DNA of 64,000 bases, taken from positions 11,057,167-11,121,166 of the forward strand of contig CM056587.1 of the NCBI GenBank assembly GCA_029721435.1. The letters run 5' to 3'. The notes under the pieces were generated by a model. The model made no database searches, had not been told where the DNA came from, and saw only the letters and a program-made list of their open reading frames with translations. Shown one piece after another: positions 34,990 through 46,791 of this stretch (within the stretch, counting starts at the first letter, position 1; the number at the start of each line of letters is the position of its first letter). The position numbers were made by a program, and so were the translations under genes. Origin of the DNA: Gymnothorax reevesii. Taxonomy: Eukaryota; Chordata; Actinopteri; Anguilliformes; Muraenidae.

Positions 34990-36736
34990 ATCTCAAAAAC
35001 TCTGGAAAAACATGATGCTTAAACTGCTGTAATATTAACATTAAAATTACCGCTATGAAAACTGGATTTAACACAGTTATCATTACAAAACTCCATGCCT
35101 GTCTGTGAAACAAGACACTTTTTGCCTTTTCACTACCCTATGCTATATTTTCTTACCAAGAATGTTGCAGCAGTTTTTTTTTCTCTTTCATGGTAATGTC
35201 TTGTAACAATATTAGCATACATTGTATTATGTGCACTCTCTATGTCACAGTAGGTTATGAATCGGATCGATAAATGCCATTGCCAATATTTTCTTGAACA
35301 CTATTGGAGGAATTACTCATTCACTTGTAAATTATTTTGAATTCAAGCACCTGCTAAATTTATGAGTCTATGTAAAAATCCTGCTTCAGTTTAATTTCAT
35401 TTTCGATTACTTAATCAGAATGGAGGGTTGTATCGCACATCAACCCACTACATGCCATCCGCGGTTCAAACTGTTCAGTCGGTTCTTTTTGTTGTGTGCA
35501 CTCCCTTTTGTGTTTCCCGAAGTTTTGTATGTGTTCGGTTTTACCTTCACTCCTTATTTAATGAAATCCACACCCCTGCACTTGCGTCCTAAGCTGCATT
35601 CCTTGCCCAATTGCAAGCCTGAGTGTTTCCTCCAGTTTAAGTTCTCTCTTCATTTCCCATGGCAACATTTTTATGGTGACCTTTATTTCCAATATTACTA
35701 GAATTTTAGAATATTCAGAAATGATTCTTTTCTTTTTCTCCCCTTGCATTTGAGGTTTATCCTGAAATACTAAGCTTATTTTGTCTGACTTCAGATAAGA
35801 AGTCTTCCTCTGAAGTTTGATCAAAGATGGATTAAGTGCCCAACTATGCACTTAAATGTCTTATAAAAGCTGCATAACAGAGATGAGATGGTACAGAACA
35901 GATTGCTGCAAAACCACGGGTGACAACCACATGAAGTGCCAAGTCTACTCTTTACATTAATGAAACATATAGATAAGCCCCTTGAGCTAAATAATGTCAT
36001 CTTCTGCGCATCACAATGTTGCAAGTCACAAAGGTACACAGAAGCCTTTAAGATTTAAGGAAATATTGGTTCCTTTTTCTTCTCTGCTGATAGTAATCCC
36101 AGTATTCTAATGGACTTATGATTGGACGGGAGGAGATTTTGATAACTGGAAACATTTAGAACAAAATGGTAAAAGATGTCACTTCTCTTTGGAAATTTGA
36201 AGACCCCCGGGCAAAATGGCCATGACGAATTTACGTCTAGATTTTGCATGTTTGTGCCCAAAACATGAAGTGTGATGACTAACGTCACACTTTTGTGAAT
36301 TCCTATTGCGTTTACTCCCATCAAGCAGCTTGCTTGTCTGTTAGATATATTGTCTCTTTTGATTGGTTTGATGTCCTGCATGCCTCCCCCACCACGTTTC
36401 ATGCATTCATGTTCCACATTACCTTGCGTGTGCGTGGAATATATAGTATACCCCTTACTTTGAGTGTGCAAGTTGCTGGGTTATCACTTGCTATTCGCCC
36501 CCTTAAACAACCACCCAAACAAAAAAAAAATGCAATTAAATAGAAAAAAAGATTAAGTGGCGCTATAGAGCCACAGTACCAAGCCCAGGCAAAATTGCTA
36601 AAGCAAATTCAGTAACAATACACTTACAACCTATTTGGAAACTTGTAGGAGTTTTCAAGCATCGTAAGGCCCTTTAATAGTTGTTCGTAAACTAAGGAAA
36701 AATGCAGGAAATGGCTCATAGCTGACTTCCTGTATG

Positions 36737-36739
<3 letters not shown>
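34990..36739. other. Non-coding stretch, nothing recognised
   Basis: AT-rich. The longest frames (about 138 codons, minus strand 36055-36471) have no recognisable domain. Confidence 0.45.

Positions 36740-36799
<60 letters not shown>
36740..36799. repeat. (AT)n microsatellite
   Basis: About 30 AT units. Confidence 0.97.
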
Positions 36800-36803
<4 letters not shown>

Positions 36804-36894
36804 CCAGCATGATTAAACAACGATGCCACCAAATGTCATAAAAATCTAAGCAATTTGGAGCCACCTACATATGCACAACCTCAAACGAGCATGT

Positions 36895-37600
36895 CGATGT
36901 CCTTGAGATGTGACTGTTCTGGAAGTCCAACCACCATCTTAAGCTCAACCCTGGCAAGATAGAGGTGATCTTCTTTCCTGCTTCCACCGTTCTCATCAGG
37001 GACTTCAAAATCTCAGTTGGCGAGACTTCTGTGTCCTCATCACCCTGTGCAAGGCATCTTGGAGTAGACAGGGATAACCAATTGTCCCTCTTTGAGAATA
37101 TTGCAACAGTGTCCCAAACCTGTGGATTCTTTCTTTACAACATCTAAAGAATCTACCCCTTTCTCACCTCCCACTCAACCCAGCTTTCGGTCCAAGCAAT
37201 GGTGCTATCATGCCTGGACAACTGCAATTCTCTTCTGGCTGCTCTCCCGGCATCTGCTATCAAACCTCTGCAGCACATCCAGAATGCTGCAGCTAATTTG
37301 ATTTTCAAGTTGCCCGAACACAGTCATGTCATCACCCCTCTTGCAAACCTCCATTAGCTCCCTGTTATGCTTGAATCAAATTTAAAAGTTTGGTGATAGC
37401 ATACCAGGTTTCCAAAGCGTCTGCCCCAGTCTACCTTCAAAACCTTCTCAAACCCTACATACCAACCAGACCCCTTCGTTCTTTAACTTCCGGCTGCCGC
37501 CCCCGCCCCCCCTTGTTCCTTCTAAAATGCACTTTGTGCTGCGAGTTGCTCTGCATAAGAGCATCTACTAAATGCCTACAATGTAATGTAATGTTATCAG
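36895..37600 (+). pseudogene. L2-clade LINE ORF2, 3' end (broken)
   Basis: Plus-strand frames encode the C-terminal part of an L2-type reverse transcriptase: HHLKLNPGKIEVIFFPA-like, then ARHLGV, then LSCLDNCNSLLAALPASAIK, QHIQNAAANLIF and YLQNLLKPYIPTRPLRS. They are separated by several stops and frame changes. It ends in CATAAGAGCATCTACTAAAT followed by ATGTAATGTAATG, the TGTAA-type tail used by eel UnaL2 and similar fish L2 elements for 3'-end recognition. The copy is 5'-truncated and inactive. Confidence 0.85.
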
Positions 37601-38029
37601 GCATGTGAAGTTTAGGCGAGATTGGACAATGAATATGTGTTTGAGTTACAACGACTTCCTGGTTCATGGTGAAACATTGAACATTTTGCTACAATGCAAT
37701 GGCCAGGACATGTTACGAAAACTGTGGCTTTTAATTACTTTTTGTCGTTAAGGTCTTTAGAGTTCAAAGAACAAATTTGAATCCAAATGGGCTAATTCCT
37801 TTGGAGAAGTTTGTTAAAGTATTACAAGAGTAAGTCAAATCAAATCAAATCAAACTTAATTTATATGGCCAAATTCATGCAAAAACGGCAAATTAAATTC
37901 AAAATGGCTGACTTCCTGTGGGGTTTTGGGTATGGGTCCAGGCTTTTTTTGTGTATCCAAAAATGTTACATATGCTAATCGAATATCATCCAGATATTAT
38001 GGATATTATGGCGAATTATGGATATTGTG
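37601..38029. other. Non-coding stretch, nothing recognised
   Basis: No domain-bearing frame. A short AATCA run occurs near 37837. Confidence 0.45.
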
Positions 38030-39290
38030 CGAGAGCTAGAAAGAGCTCCGGTTTTGTCATGAACATAATACAGGTTTGACAGACCGTAAATTCCATTTGC
38101 CTGAACCGTTGCTTATGTGGAGCTAGCGAATCAATCACTTTTACAGGAAAGAATTTACTATTCAATCGATGGCAATGCAGAGAAATTGTCTGTTATACCG
38201 GACACGTTACAGCCTGTGCGCTTCTCTACTGCTTTTGCTGCCAGAATGAGAGAGCTCACCCAGACATTGGAGATGTATCAGGCTGACCCCGGTCATGGAT
38301 AAGGTAAAATGATCACCCAAACACACCCTAAGCTTTGGAAAACCTACGTCTAGTCTAACTGCACCTCTCCGGGTAGCTTCAACCGAAGTGGCTACAATCA
38401 GGCAACGTTATGATGAAACTCACATTGATGCTTACCGAAGTAACACAAGCATACCAATGATAACTGCAGCATACAAGTTTACCAAGAGCATTTTAATAAG
38501 CTGCTTAACATGCCCAGTGTATTCGCGTCTTTGCATTCACTTTGAATGTAACTTGTTGCGCGAAAAATTTGTTTCGCATCCGGTGTGAAAGCTGCTTAAC
38601 GCGCCCATAACGCGTGTATTTGCATCTTTGCATTGACTTTGAATGTAGGCTAATCTGTCCCACAAAAAATTTGTTTCGTGTTCGATGTGAAAGCAGCTTT
38701 ATGGATAGTACCCGACAGCTAGAGAGAGCTCGGTTATGTTATGAGCATAATACAGGTTTTACAGACCGTAAGTTCCGTTAGCGTGGACAAGTTGCTTATG
38801 CATAGCAAGCAAATTGTTCACTTCTACAGGAAAGAATTTCCAAATTAATCTCCGCCTTTTCCGGTTTTTTATTAGCCACAACAACTTCTGAAGGGGGATG
38901 AAATTATGTCAAGGTGGCGCAGACAAATCATTTGTTATACTGGACATGGTAGAGCTTCTGCATGTTGCACTGCTTTCACGGTAGCACGAGAGAGCATGCT
39001 CATACATTTGTGAAGTATCTGGCTGATAAGTGGATAAGTGGAGTCATGGATAAGTGAAGTGATCACTACCTGTAGTGGCTACAATCGGGCGATGTTGTGA
39101 TGAAACTGCCACATTGATGCTTACTGAAGTAACACGTGCATACCGATCAGAATTACTGCATATAAGTTAACTAGGAGCATTTTTAATTAGCACAACACGC
39201 AAACTAACATCCAGTAGCAGGTAACCGAGCAGTCATCCACAGAGACAATACAGGTTTTACAGACAGCAAGTTCTGTTACCATAGACAGTT
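38030..39290. repeat. Imperfect tandem duplication, period about 685 bp
   Basis: The segment around ATAATACAGGTTT, then ACAGACCGTAA, then ACAGGAAAGAATTT occurs near 38064 and again near 38746. A third, shorter relative starts near 39246. Downstream landmarks (GGCTACAATC and GATGAAACT, then ACATTGATGCTTAC) repeat at about 38391 and 39079. The units are diverged and indel-rich. No coding capacity is recognised. Confidence 0.7.
38517..38700. repeat. Short tandem duplication, period about 100 bp
   Basis: Two copies containing CTTTGCATT(C/G)ACTTTGAATGTA followed by an AAAATTTGTTTCG segment and GTGTGAAAGC or GATGTGAAAGC. It lies inside the larger duplication. Similar sequence is common at the ends of fish DNA transposons, so this may be transposon-end sequence. 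Confidence 0.6.
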
Positions 39291-40613
39291 GTACAAAAAA
39301 TCCAAATTACAAACAAAAATTAAAAGTAAGCTTCAAATGAGGTTTATATTCACACATCTTCAGTAGAATTTGCCCTGATATCACTCTTGCACATTTAGGA
39401 CAGAAACATTAGCAACGGTAACTTAGCTACGTTAACCGCTGTGAACAGCCATCAGCCATACAGCTATCACGTCAGGTTGACTTATGCAGTAAAAGCAACT
39501 AGCATCCTCTGTGTCTGTGAGTCATGGACAGTCGCACTAATACAGGCTTTATCTTCAGATATTGTACAAAGCATGGGTAACCTTTATGGGGATATTTCTC
39601 TCAGGCAATGGGGAACTGCCCGATTCTTCTTTATGTGTTCATTTATGTTGCCAAACAAAACCTACACGAAAGAAAACGTTCAGCTTAACAGATAGATTTG
39701 CAAAGTCGACCGACATTGTTTGTGGTGGTCGTCCTCACGTTATCTATCATTGATTTGGGATATAGCATTAAACTAGCTAATCAGGTGACCAGTCGGCTAA
39801 AAAATGCTCAGTTGTTTGGTGCTGTATGAGCAGTGGCGGGCCGTCAGATGTCAAGAAGGCCTTCAGTAACATCACCCTTTCCCGGATAATTGCTATTGAA
39901 CATTTTGCGATCAGGTTTGATTGTTAATCAATCAGACAGCTAATTACCAGAATAGCCACCACCAATGCGTGACATGTAATGATTAAGAAATGCTAATTAC
40001 AAAGCGATTACCTGTTGGCTATGTTGATATAATTGATGTGAATCCGCAAGGATGACAATCTGCAAAAAATCCGAAACTTTCGCGGACTTATACTTTCGCA
40101 ATTATTTTCGTCTTCACTCAGCTGTGCTTCTTACCTAAAAACGCACTTTAGCTGTCACATTCAGAGTATATAGAACGGTTTCTCATGGCTAATTGCTCAA
40201 TGAACGTCGCAAATTAATTTATGCAAATTCGGAAATTATAAAGTAGGCTACTGATATTTTTTCCATAGCCATTGGTGTGCGGAAGTAAGTTAAACGCCGT
40301 ATAATTTCGTACTGCAATGTATTGCAAGGCTTTCAAAAACAAGTTAGATTCTCATCGGTTCCTCCAATCAGTCTGAGCGACGGTTGCTAATCGGGGAGGT
40401 AAACTGCGAGAGGTGTCTGTCATTAAGAAGTGAAAGGTGAGGTTATTGCTGGCCCTGTGTTTCTGCCGACGGACCATCACTGTGTAGGAAACATGCTACT
40501 GCACAACAAAATGATTACAGGTTGGGCTGTACGATTTCACTTGATCTGTGTGTTACCTGGCTGGCGGGGCACAAGACTGTGGCTTCCAGTCGCTCAGCTG
40601 ATATGCTCCTGCA

Positions 40614-40743
40614 GCGCATCCACAGAGATATAAGAAAACTAGAGTGGACCATCCTGTCACTTCCGAGGCGGCTATTCTGCCGTCAGCGCTTTGGCCCAGC
40701 CCACGCGGCGTCCACTCTAGTTATCTTACATCTCTGTGAGCGC
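40614..40743. repeat. Fold-back element (about 35-bp arms)
   Basis: The arms are 40614-40649 and 40710-40743. Each contains ACTAGAGTGGAC (or its complement) and CACAGAGAT(A/G)TAAGA, with only a few mismatches. A 60-base GC-rich spacer separates them. The shape fits a small fold-back or MITE-like element. No obvious target duplication was identified. Confidence 0.7.
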
Positions 40744-40759
40744 ATATACACTGCGCGCG

Positions 40760-43092
40760 TGTTCACGTGACAAAGGAAGAGAGATCGTGAGGAGGTGGCC
40801 CATTTCGGGGCATTTTTTTCAGTAGTTTTTAATCAGACCGCTTTTCTAAAAGATCATTTCAACATTGGCCCCACTAAAGTGTTAATAATCATAATTAAAA
40901 AAAAAAAAAAAACACGAAGTTTCAAAAGGGCACTTTCATTGATAAAGGGCAAAGAGGCAAGTGCTGTAGCACCACCTAGCGTCTATCTGTGCACGCCTAT
41001 GTCCATAAGTGTCGACACTACAAACGTATAGTATGATCTGCTGTTGTTAGTGCCTGCTTGAATAGTTTCCAGTGTGGGCGGGTCCAGTGCCGTGATTTAC
41101 TCTGGCTTGGTCTGTAGTAATTGGATGGCACAACCTGAAGTCAGGTTTTGCCCAGATCTCGCGAAGATCTCGGGAGGAGCTATTCAGAGTGGAAAATCAC
41201 GTTCACAAAATCACGTTCTTGGATCACGGCAAAACCCCTGTATCTAATGTTTAGAAACTTTTCAGAGTTTGAGTATGGACAAATAACATTATAACATTAC
41301 TAATATGTACTGAAAGAAAGATCAGCATAATTGGTATCCTTTAAAGTACAGCAACTGGAAATGGCCAAATTCTCTCAAATATTGCACATTAAATCCAAAG
41401 CAGCTGTCTTTCTGTTGGGTTTATGTTGAGGGCCCAGGGTTTTTGTATGTCTGGGGATGGTGCATAAGTCTACCGAGTTTCATCCATGTCAGTTAAATCT
41501 GCTCTGGATGGTGCTTCTCTGAATGCTTCTAGAGGGAGCTATCAAGCCATTTAGGACTGCTCATGTGCAATTCCCTCTCGACACGTATGTTTTTTTGTGT
41601 TTTTGAGCATGTTAAGGCCCTGAAATAAGCAATTATTTTTAAAGTATAATAATAATAATAATAATAATACAAACTAATTTAAATATTAAGACATTTTGTT
41701 ACAATAGAATCCTTGCCCCTGTTGTGGCTTGGGCGCCTATTATGACTCCTTCAATTCCAACTGGGTCCTCGCACCAGTTGAGGCTCCAGCCCTAAGAATA
41801 ATAATTCCACAAAATACATATAGTGGCTGTTAGTGATTACCCCACACAGCTGTATCAGGGAATTAAAGAAAATATACTAAGCTGACTCTTCTGATTTAAA
41901 CATACTCAGGTGAAAAATTATTTAAAAAGATTTGTTTACTTAACCAACTAAATCCAGGTCATCGTAATTCTAAAGGAGATTAGCCATAATAAAAAACCTA
42001 AGTTGCTTTGGGTTAAAAAGCATTCAGCCTCAACCTGACATTGAAATGATAATTGACAGTGTTTTGGGGGGATAAGGAATGAGATCAATCTATTCCCAAT
42101 GGTATAAAATCAATACCTATAACTGGAGGAATGAGTTTATTAAATGATAAAAATGCTTCATATTACCAGTGTCTCTTCATCATCAAAAAGATTTTACTTT
42201 ATCAGGAATACATGAGAAGTTGTTTCATTGCATCACGCTCACTCATGTCTTCTTTTCACAAGCTAACAAAAGTGAACACAAAAGTACTGAAATTTTCATC
42301 ATAAATGTGCAGAAAATATCTAGGTCTTCTCTGGCACCATTCATATTTAATATACAATGCATACACAGAGATGAAAAGATGAATAATATTTGTGGGGAAA
42401 AATTTGCATCTTACTATTAAGTTGCACATTAATTACATGGCTTCATAAAGGAATAATGTGACTTTGAACTTCTCTAGAGAGCAGAGTTAATTATTTCCAA
42501 TTAGTAACAAAATTTCTTCAGTGACATATTAAACCTTTTAGTATCAGAAATTCTTTTACCCAGAGAAAACTTGAGGGTTGCTGTTGTGTTTCTTGTCCGC
42601 ATGGGGAATTTTAATTTATTATATGTTACACCTTTCTGATATTTGCGCTTGGTGCGCTTGCTGAGTTATAATTGGAAGATAAAAAGCCGAGGTCTGATTA
42701 CAGTCAAGCTTATTATTGGGGATATGTCAATACTGTTGCAGTTTACCAGTTAAATAAAAACCAGAAAACATGGACAAGAATGAGTTATCAAATCATGTAA
42801 ATAGATTCAGCGTTCTCGAAAAGGAGACGTGTAGGAATTAAATCATCGATGGATGACATTGAATCTTTTACGGATTTCAGATATGGTTCCCATGAATAGC
42901 GCAGATTTTCTTTGCACTTTTGATAATCTTTAACACCAGGAACGGAGTTCATTGAACATGTGACTCGTGAATAAATGAAATGATCAAGAAAAAACATGTT
43001 TTTTTGTCCATTTATTCATAAATTAGGTTCAGGTATCACCAAAGTTAGCTCATTACATTTTGTGTGGAATTAAAACTTGAACTTATTTCATT
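40760..43092. other. Non-coding stretch with an AAT array
   Basis: No gene recognised. An AAT run lies near 41648-41669. It ends at the target duplication of the next solo LTR. Confidence 0.5.
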
Positions 43093-43097
43093 GAAAC

Positions 43098-44333
43098 TGT
43101 TGTGATCTGTGATTCTGCTTTCTGCTGTCATGTTTTAGTTCTCTGCCTGGCTTAACCATGTATGCTTTTTGTGTATAGTGACCACTGCCTGCCTTATGAC
43201 TATTCTTAGGATTGTGTTTTGTGTTTTGGTAATTTAGATTTCCTGTTTATTATTTTTCATGTGTAGATCATTTAGTTTCCATGCCATGTTTTCATTTCCA
43301 TGCTTTGCACTTTGTCTCCCCTGTCTTGTCATGTGTGTATCTTTGCTCACGGTCCCTTGTCTTGTGTGCACTCATTCGGGTGATTTATTGGTTTCTGGGT
43401 TTCAATCTTCTTTCATTATCTCGTGTTCTTCCTTCCTCTCTCTTTTACTGTCTTACTAACACATACTAACAGTTTATTGTTTTTGCTAATTACTAACCAC
43501 ACTAATCTTGTATATTTTTACTAACTTTCTAACATGCACTCGGGATTGTAAAGCTGCACATACTAATTGACTAACTATCTCTCAGCAGTCGCTCAATTCT
43601 AATCTCCGCCTCCTTGCCTATCCCTAATTATCTCTGCTGCAAGTTTTTGTAGATTTCCACTAATACTTTGTGCTTTCCTTTTCTTTTATCATGGCACTTT
43701 TTAGTACTCCCTAACCGGAGCTGTTTTGTACTTAGTTTTGTCTTGTGATCCCTGTCTGTGTTTTGGCTACAGCTTAATTCATGTAATTAGTTTATTCCTC
43801 ATGTCTCTCCCTGATCATTGTTACCATTGATTGCACCTGTTCTCCCTGGTCATGTGTTTACCCAGGGTGTGTATATAAGATGTCTGTTTGGTACACTTTC
43901 TTGTCAGATCGTTCTCCCTATGCTATGTTTCTCGCCTCGATTTCTCAGTGTTTATCTTTCTGACTGGATTGCCTGACTTGATTTTTGCCTCTGTGTTTTT
44001 GGATTACTGTTGCATCGGTGTGTTTTGACCATTTTTCTGCCCGACTACGAGATCTCTGTTTGCTGCTCTGGTAACGATTCGGATTACGTCCTGTGGATTC
44101 TGGCTTGTCTCTCTGATAGTACTATTCCTGTGTACCAGACCCATTTCTGTCCGACTACGATTACTGTGATTGCTGCCCTGGTTTTTGATACTATTTTTGC
44201 CCAACTGGATTTTGACTTTTGGATTGTGGACTCTGTACTGTTTTTCGCCCTGCGGGGGTCACCCCCCTTTACCAATAAAACAAGCTCTACTGCATTTCCT
44301 GGTTCTCGCATCTGGTTGCTGATCAACTCAACA
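43098..44333 (+). mobile_element. Solo LTR related to the 8-14 kb gypsy element
   Basis: A 1236-bp TG...CA block flanked by GAAAC at 43093-43097 and 44334-44338. Long stretches match the LTRs of the complete element. One match is the tract from 43280 to 43480, and another contains TATATAAG (43872-43879), GTCAGATCGT (43903-43912, 31 bases after the TATA start) and AATAAA (44274-44279). It has small indels and substitutions, so it is older. There is no internal region. Confidence 0.93.
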
Positions 44334-44351
44334 GAAACAGTTTAAACAATC

Positions 44352-44604
44352 ATGAAACGCATGCATTTCTTCCAACCCCTGAGTAAAAAAAAAAAGCAAG
44401 AGATGTCCAGAGTCATACCGCAGGTGTAACCAACAAACCTCCATGTGCAACGTCTTCAATTCCGTGTGAGAAATTCTTAAACATGCGTTGATTAAATAAT
44501 TGCTGATTACAGCAGGGGAACGTAAATATACCACTAAACTCACGCGGAATACGTTAGTTGACAGGTGTGCGTTTATTAATGAAAACTGACCACACCAGAT
44601 AATG
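44352..44604 (+). repeat. Unnamed dispersed repeat, left part (split by the DIRS element)
   Basis: Homologous to 16001-16252 in the uninterrupted copy and ends at GATAATG, the DIRS insertion point. The right part resumes at 50650. Confidence 0.8.
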
Positions 44605-44629
44605 AGTTCTCTTTCATAATATTTCGCTC

Positions 44630-44794
44630 GATGTCTCACTATGGGATGCACGCCTCGCTGCAGCCTCAGAAGCATTAATCTCATTACGCCAATCCTGATT
44701 GGCTGGTGAACGTGTCCGTCCGCCCAGGTGGTACACCCACCTTAAATAGCTCATGCGGACGGCACCACGTCATTCAAACACCTCTTCTCACTCG
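44630..44794. repeat. DIRS left inverted terminal repeat
   Basis: About 165 bp complementary to 50432-50601 with very few differences (a short indel near the inner end). It includes CAATCAGGATTGGCG and its partner. A TTAAATAG sequence near 44742 may act as a promoter element. Confidence 0.9.
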
Positions 44795-44949
44795 GAGCAT
44801 ATCTCGCGTCCAGGGCTAGTTAGCTGAACTGTCCACAGACGGATTTTCTGTCGCCGGGCGCTACTAGCTTAGGATACCTTTTTGCTTCGTCGGTCACACC
44901 AGACCGGACTCAGTGCTCTCCCGCCCTACACGGCTTGGTCAGCACTGTC

Positions 44950-45222
44950 CTCGACGCCTCACCACGGCACGTCGAGTACCGAAGGCTAGCACACCAGTTA
45001 CCTGTCAGTTTTTCTTCACTCGACGCCTCACCACGGCACGTCAAGTACCGAAGGCTAGCACACCAGCTACCTCTCGGTTTTCTTCACTCGACGCCCCACC
45101 ACGGCACGTCGAGCTCCGAGCGCTAGCACACCAGCTACCTCTCGGTTTTCTTCACTCGACGCCCCACCACGGCACGTCGAGCTCCGAGCGCTAGCACACC
45201 AGCTACCCCCCGGTTTTCTGCC
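44950..45222 (+). repeat. Four tandem 68-69 bp repeats in the DIRS leader
   Basis: Units begin at 44950, 45019, 45087 and 45155. Each contains CTCGACGCC(T/C)CACCACGGCA, then GCTAGCACACCAG and a pyrimidine-rich end. The last two are almost identical. They lie between the left terminal repeat and the gag start. Confidence 0.93.
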
Positions 45223-45255
45223 TCGTCTCCCGGCTTGCACACCAGCTGGCTAGGA

Positions 45256-46791
45256 ATGGAGGCCCAAAACCCCCATACCAAGGGGTACGGAGACTCCGGG
45301 ACCCGTCCCTGTCGCTGTGGGAACAAGATCTCGAGTAAAGATCCACACCAGGTCTGCTCGAGCTGCCTGGGGCTGGAACACGCCCATATGGCTTTCGAAC
45401 TTCCCGGCTCGTGCCAACACTGCGCGGTGTTTACAGCGAAAAGTCTCCGCAGACGGCTAGCCCGCCAGGCTAGCTTGTCTGGAATCGACCCCCTCCTCCC
45501 CTCCGACGGTACTGCCGCCGAGGGCAAGCAGGATTTGGCGGTCGCTACGGCGGCGATTCCGGAGGCTAGCGCCAGCTGGGGCTCCCAGCTCGACCTAGCC
45601 GCGGATCCCCCGTGTGAGGAAGACGTCCTAGAACTGGACTATGGGGACGATGAAGATGGCGTCTCTGAACTCCTCATATCAGAGGATGAGGAAGATGACG
45701 ACGTCTTCATTACTCCGGCTCGGGCCGCGCAGCCCGCGGCCTCCGTCACCTCTCGGGATGGAGATGAGAGTAGCATACCAGCTTCTCCTCTCCCCAGCTC
45801 CGACATGCTCGACGTGTGCAAACGCGCTGCTGTCCGGCTGAACATCCCCTGGCCCGTTGTCGTAGCTGAGACCACCAGATCCCGCTACGAGGGGAAGAAA
45901 TTGCCCTTGGCTAAGAGTGCGACGAAACAACTTCTCCCCGTCTTCCCGGAGCTGCTAGATGAGGTTGCGCGCTCTTGGAAAGACCGCCCTTATAGCAGCA
46001 GGAGCCCAGTTCCCGGTGCCTCGTCCCTCGATTGTGAGGCGATGGAGAGCCTGGGTCTGCTCCGCATGCCTCCGATGGAGCCACTCGTGGCAGCGCACCT
46101 TCACCCCCGCCTGTCAGCGGTGTCCTCCCGGAGCCCCAGTCTGCCATCCAAGTCGGACCGTTTTCAGTCAGCCTTGACTGAGAAGGCGTATAAGGCGGCT
46201 GCGCTTTCGGCCAGAGCGCTCAATGTCCTCTCCCTGCTCACGGCTTATCAGGCTGAGTTGTGCGAGGATTTTGTGCTAACTCAGGACCCAGCTACATGGG
46301 AGGAAATACCGGTCGTCGCCGACCTGTGTCTCCGTGTCCAACGCTGCGCGGTCCAGGCCACGGGAAAAGCGCTGGGGACCATGGTCCTACAGGAACGGGC
46401 GCGGTGGCTCAACCTCGCCAACCTGTCGGACAGGGAGAAGGATGATATCCTGGACATGCCCATTGTCCCGGAGGGGATCTTCGGTTCCGCGTTGGCTTCT
46501 ATGCAACGGCGGTGCGAAGCTAAAAAGAAGGAGGATGAAGCTCTCAAGCTCTGCCTCCCTAGAAAGCCCCCTGCTCCTCTTCCGCCTGCTCAGCGTAAGA
46601 CCTTTGCACAGGCTGCTTCACAGGATTTGCAGTTTAAAATGCCGAAACTGCGGAGGCCTCAGCCCGCCCCGCCTGCTCCGCCAGGTCGGCCCGGCTGGCC
46701 CAAAAAGCCCTCGGCCCCGGCTGCAGCTGCGCCTGCGCGACCCGCGCATACCGCCAGCAGCCAGGCCAGGAAAAAGAAGAGAGCGGCCTGA
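45256..46791 (+). CDS. DIRS Gag-like protein
   Basis: A 511-residue frame. The frame is open from 45235, but the first AUG is at 45256 in a good context (GGAATGG). The N-terminus holds a cysteine/histidine cluster typical of DIRS ORF1 (C19, C21, H31, C34, C37, H42, H44, C53, C56), probably zinc-binding. An acidic region (about 115-160) and a basic, proline/alanine-rich C-terminus ending KKKRAA follow. The expected role is RNA binding and particle formation. It ends in UGA (46789-46791), and the same frame then stays open into RT, so this may be the short product of a Gag/Gag-Pol pair. Confidence 0.85.
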   Translation: MEAQNPHTKGYGDSGTRPCRCGNKISSKDPHQVCSSCLGLEHAHMAFELPGSCQHCAVFTAKSLRRRLARQASLSGIDPLLPSDGTAAEGKQDLAVATAAIPEASASWGSQLDLAADPPCEEDVLELDYGDDEDGVSELLISEDEEDDDVFITPARAAQPAASVTSRDGDESSIPASPLPSSDMLDVCKRAAVRLNIPWPVVVAETTRSRYEGKKLPLAKSATKQLLPVFPELLDEVARSWKDRPYSSRSPVPGASSLDCEAMESLGLLRMPPMEPLVAAHLHPRLSAVSSRSPSLPSKSDRFQSALTEKAYKAAALSARALNVLSLLTAYQAELCEDFVLTQDPATWEEIPVVADLCLRVQRCAVQATGKALGTMVLQERARWLNLANLSDREKDDILDMPIVPEGIFGSALASMQRRCEAKKKEDEALKLCLPRKPPAPLPPAQRKTFAQAASQDLQFKMPKLRRPQPAPPAPPGRPGWPKKPSAPAAAAPARPAHTASSQARKKKRAA

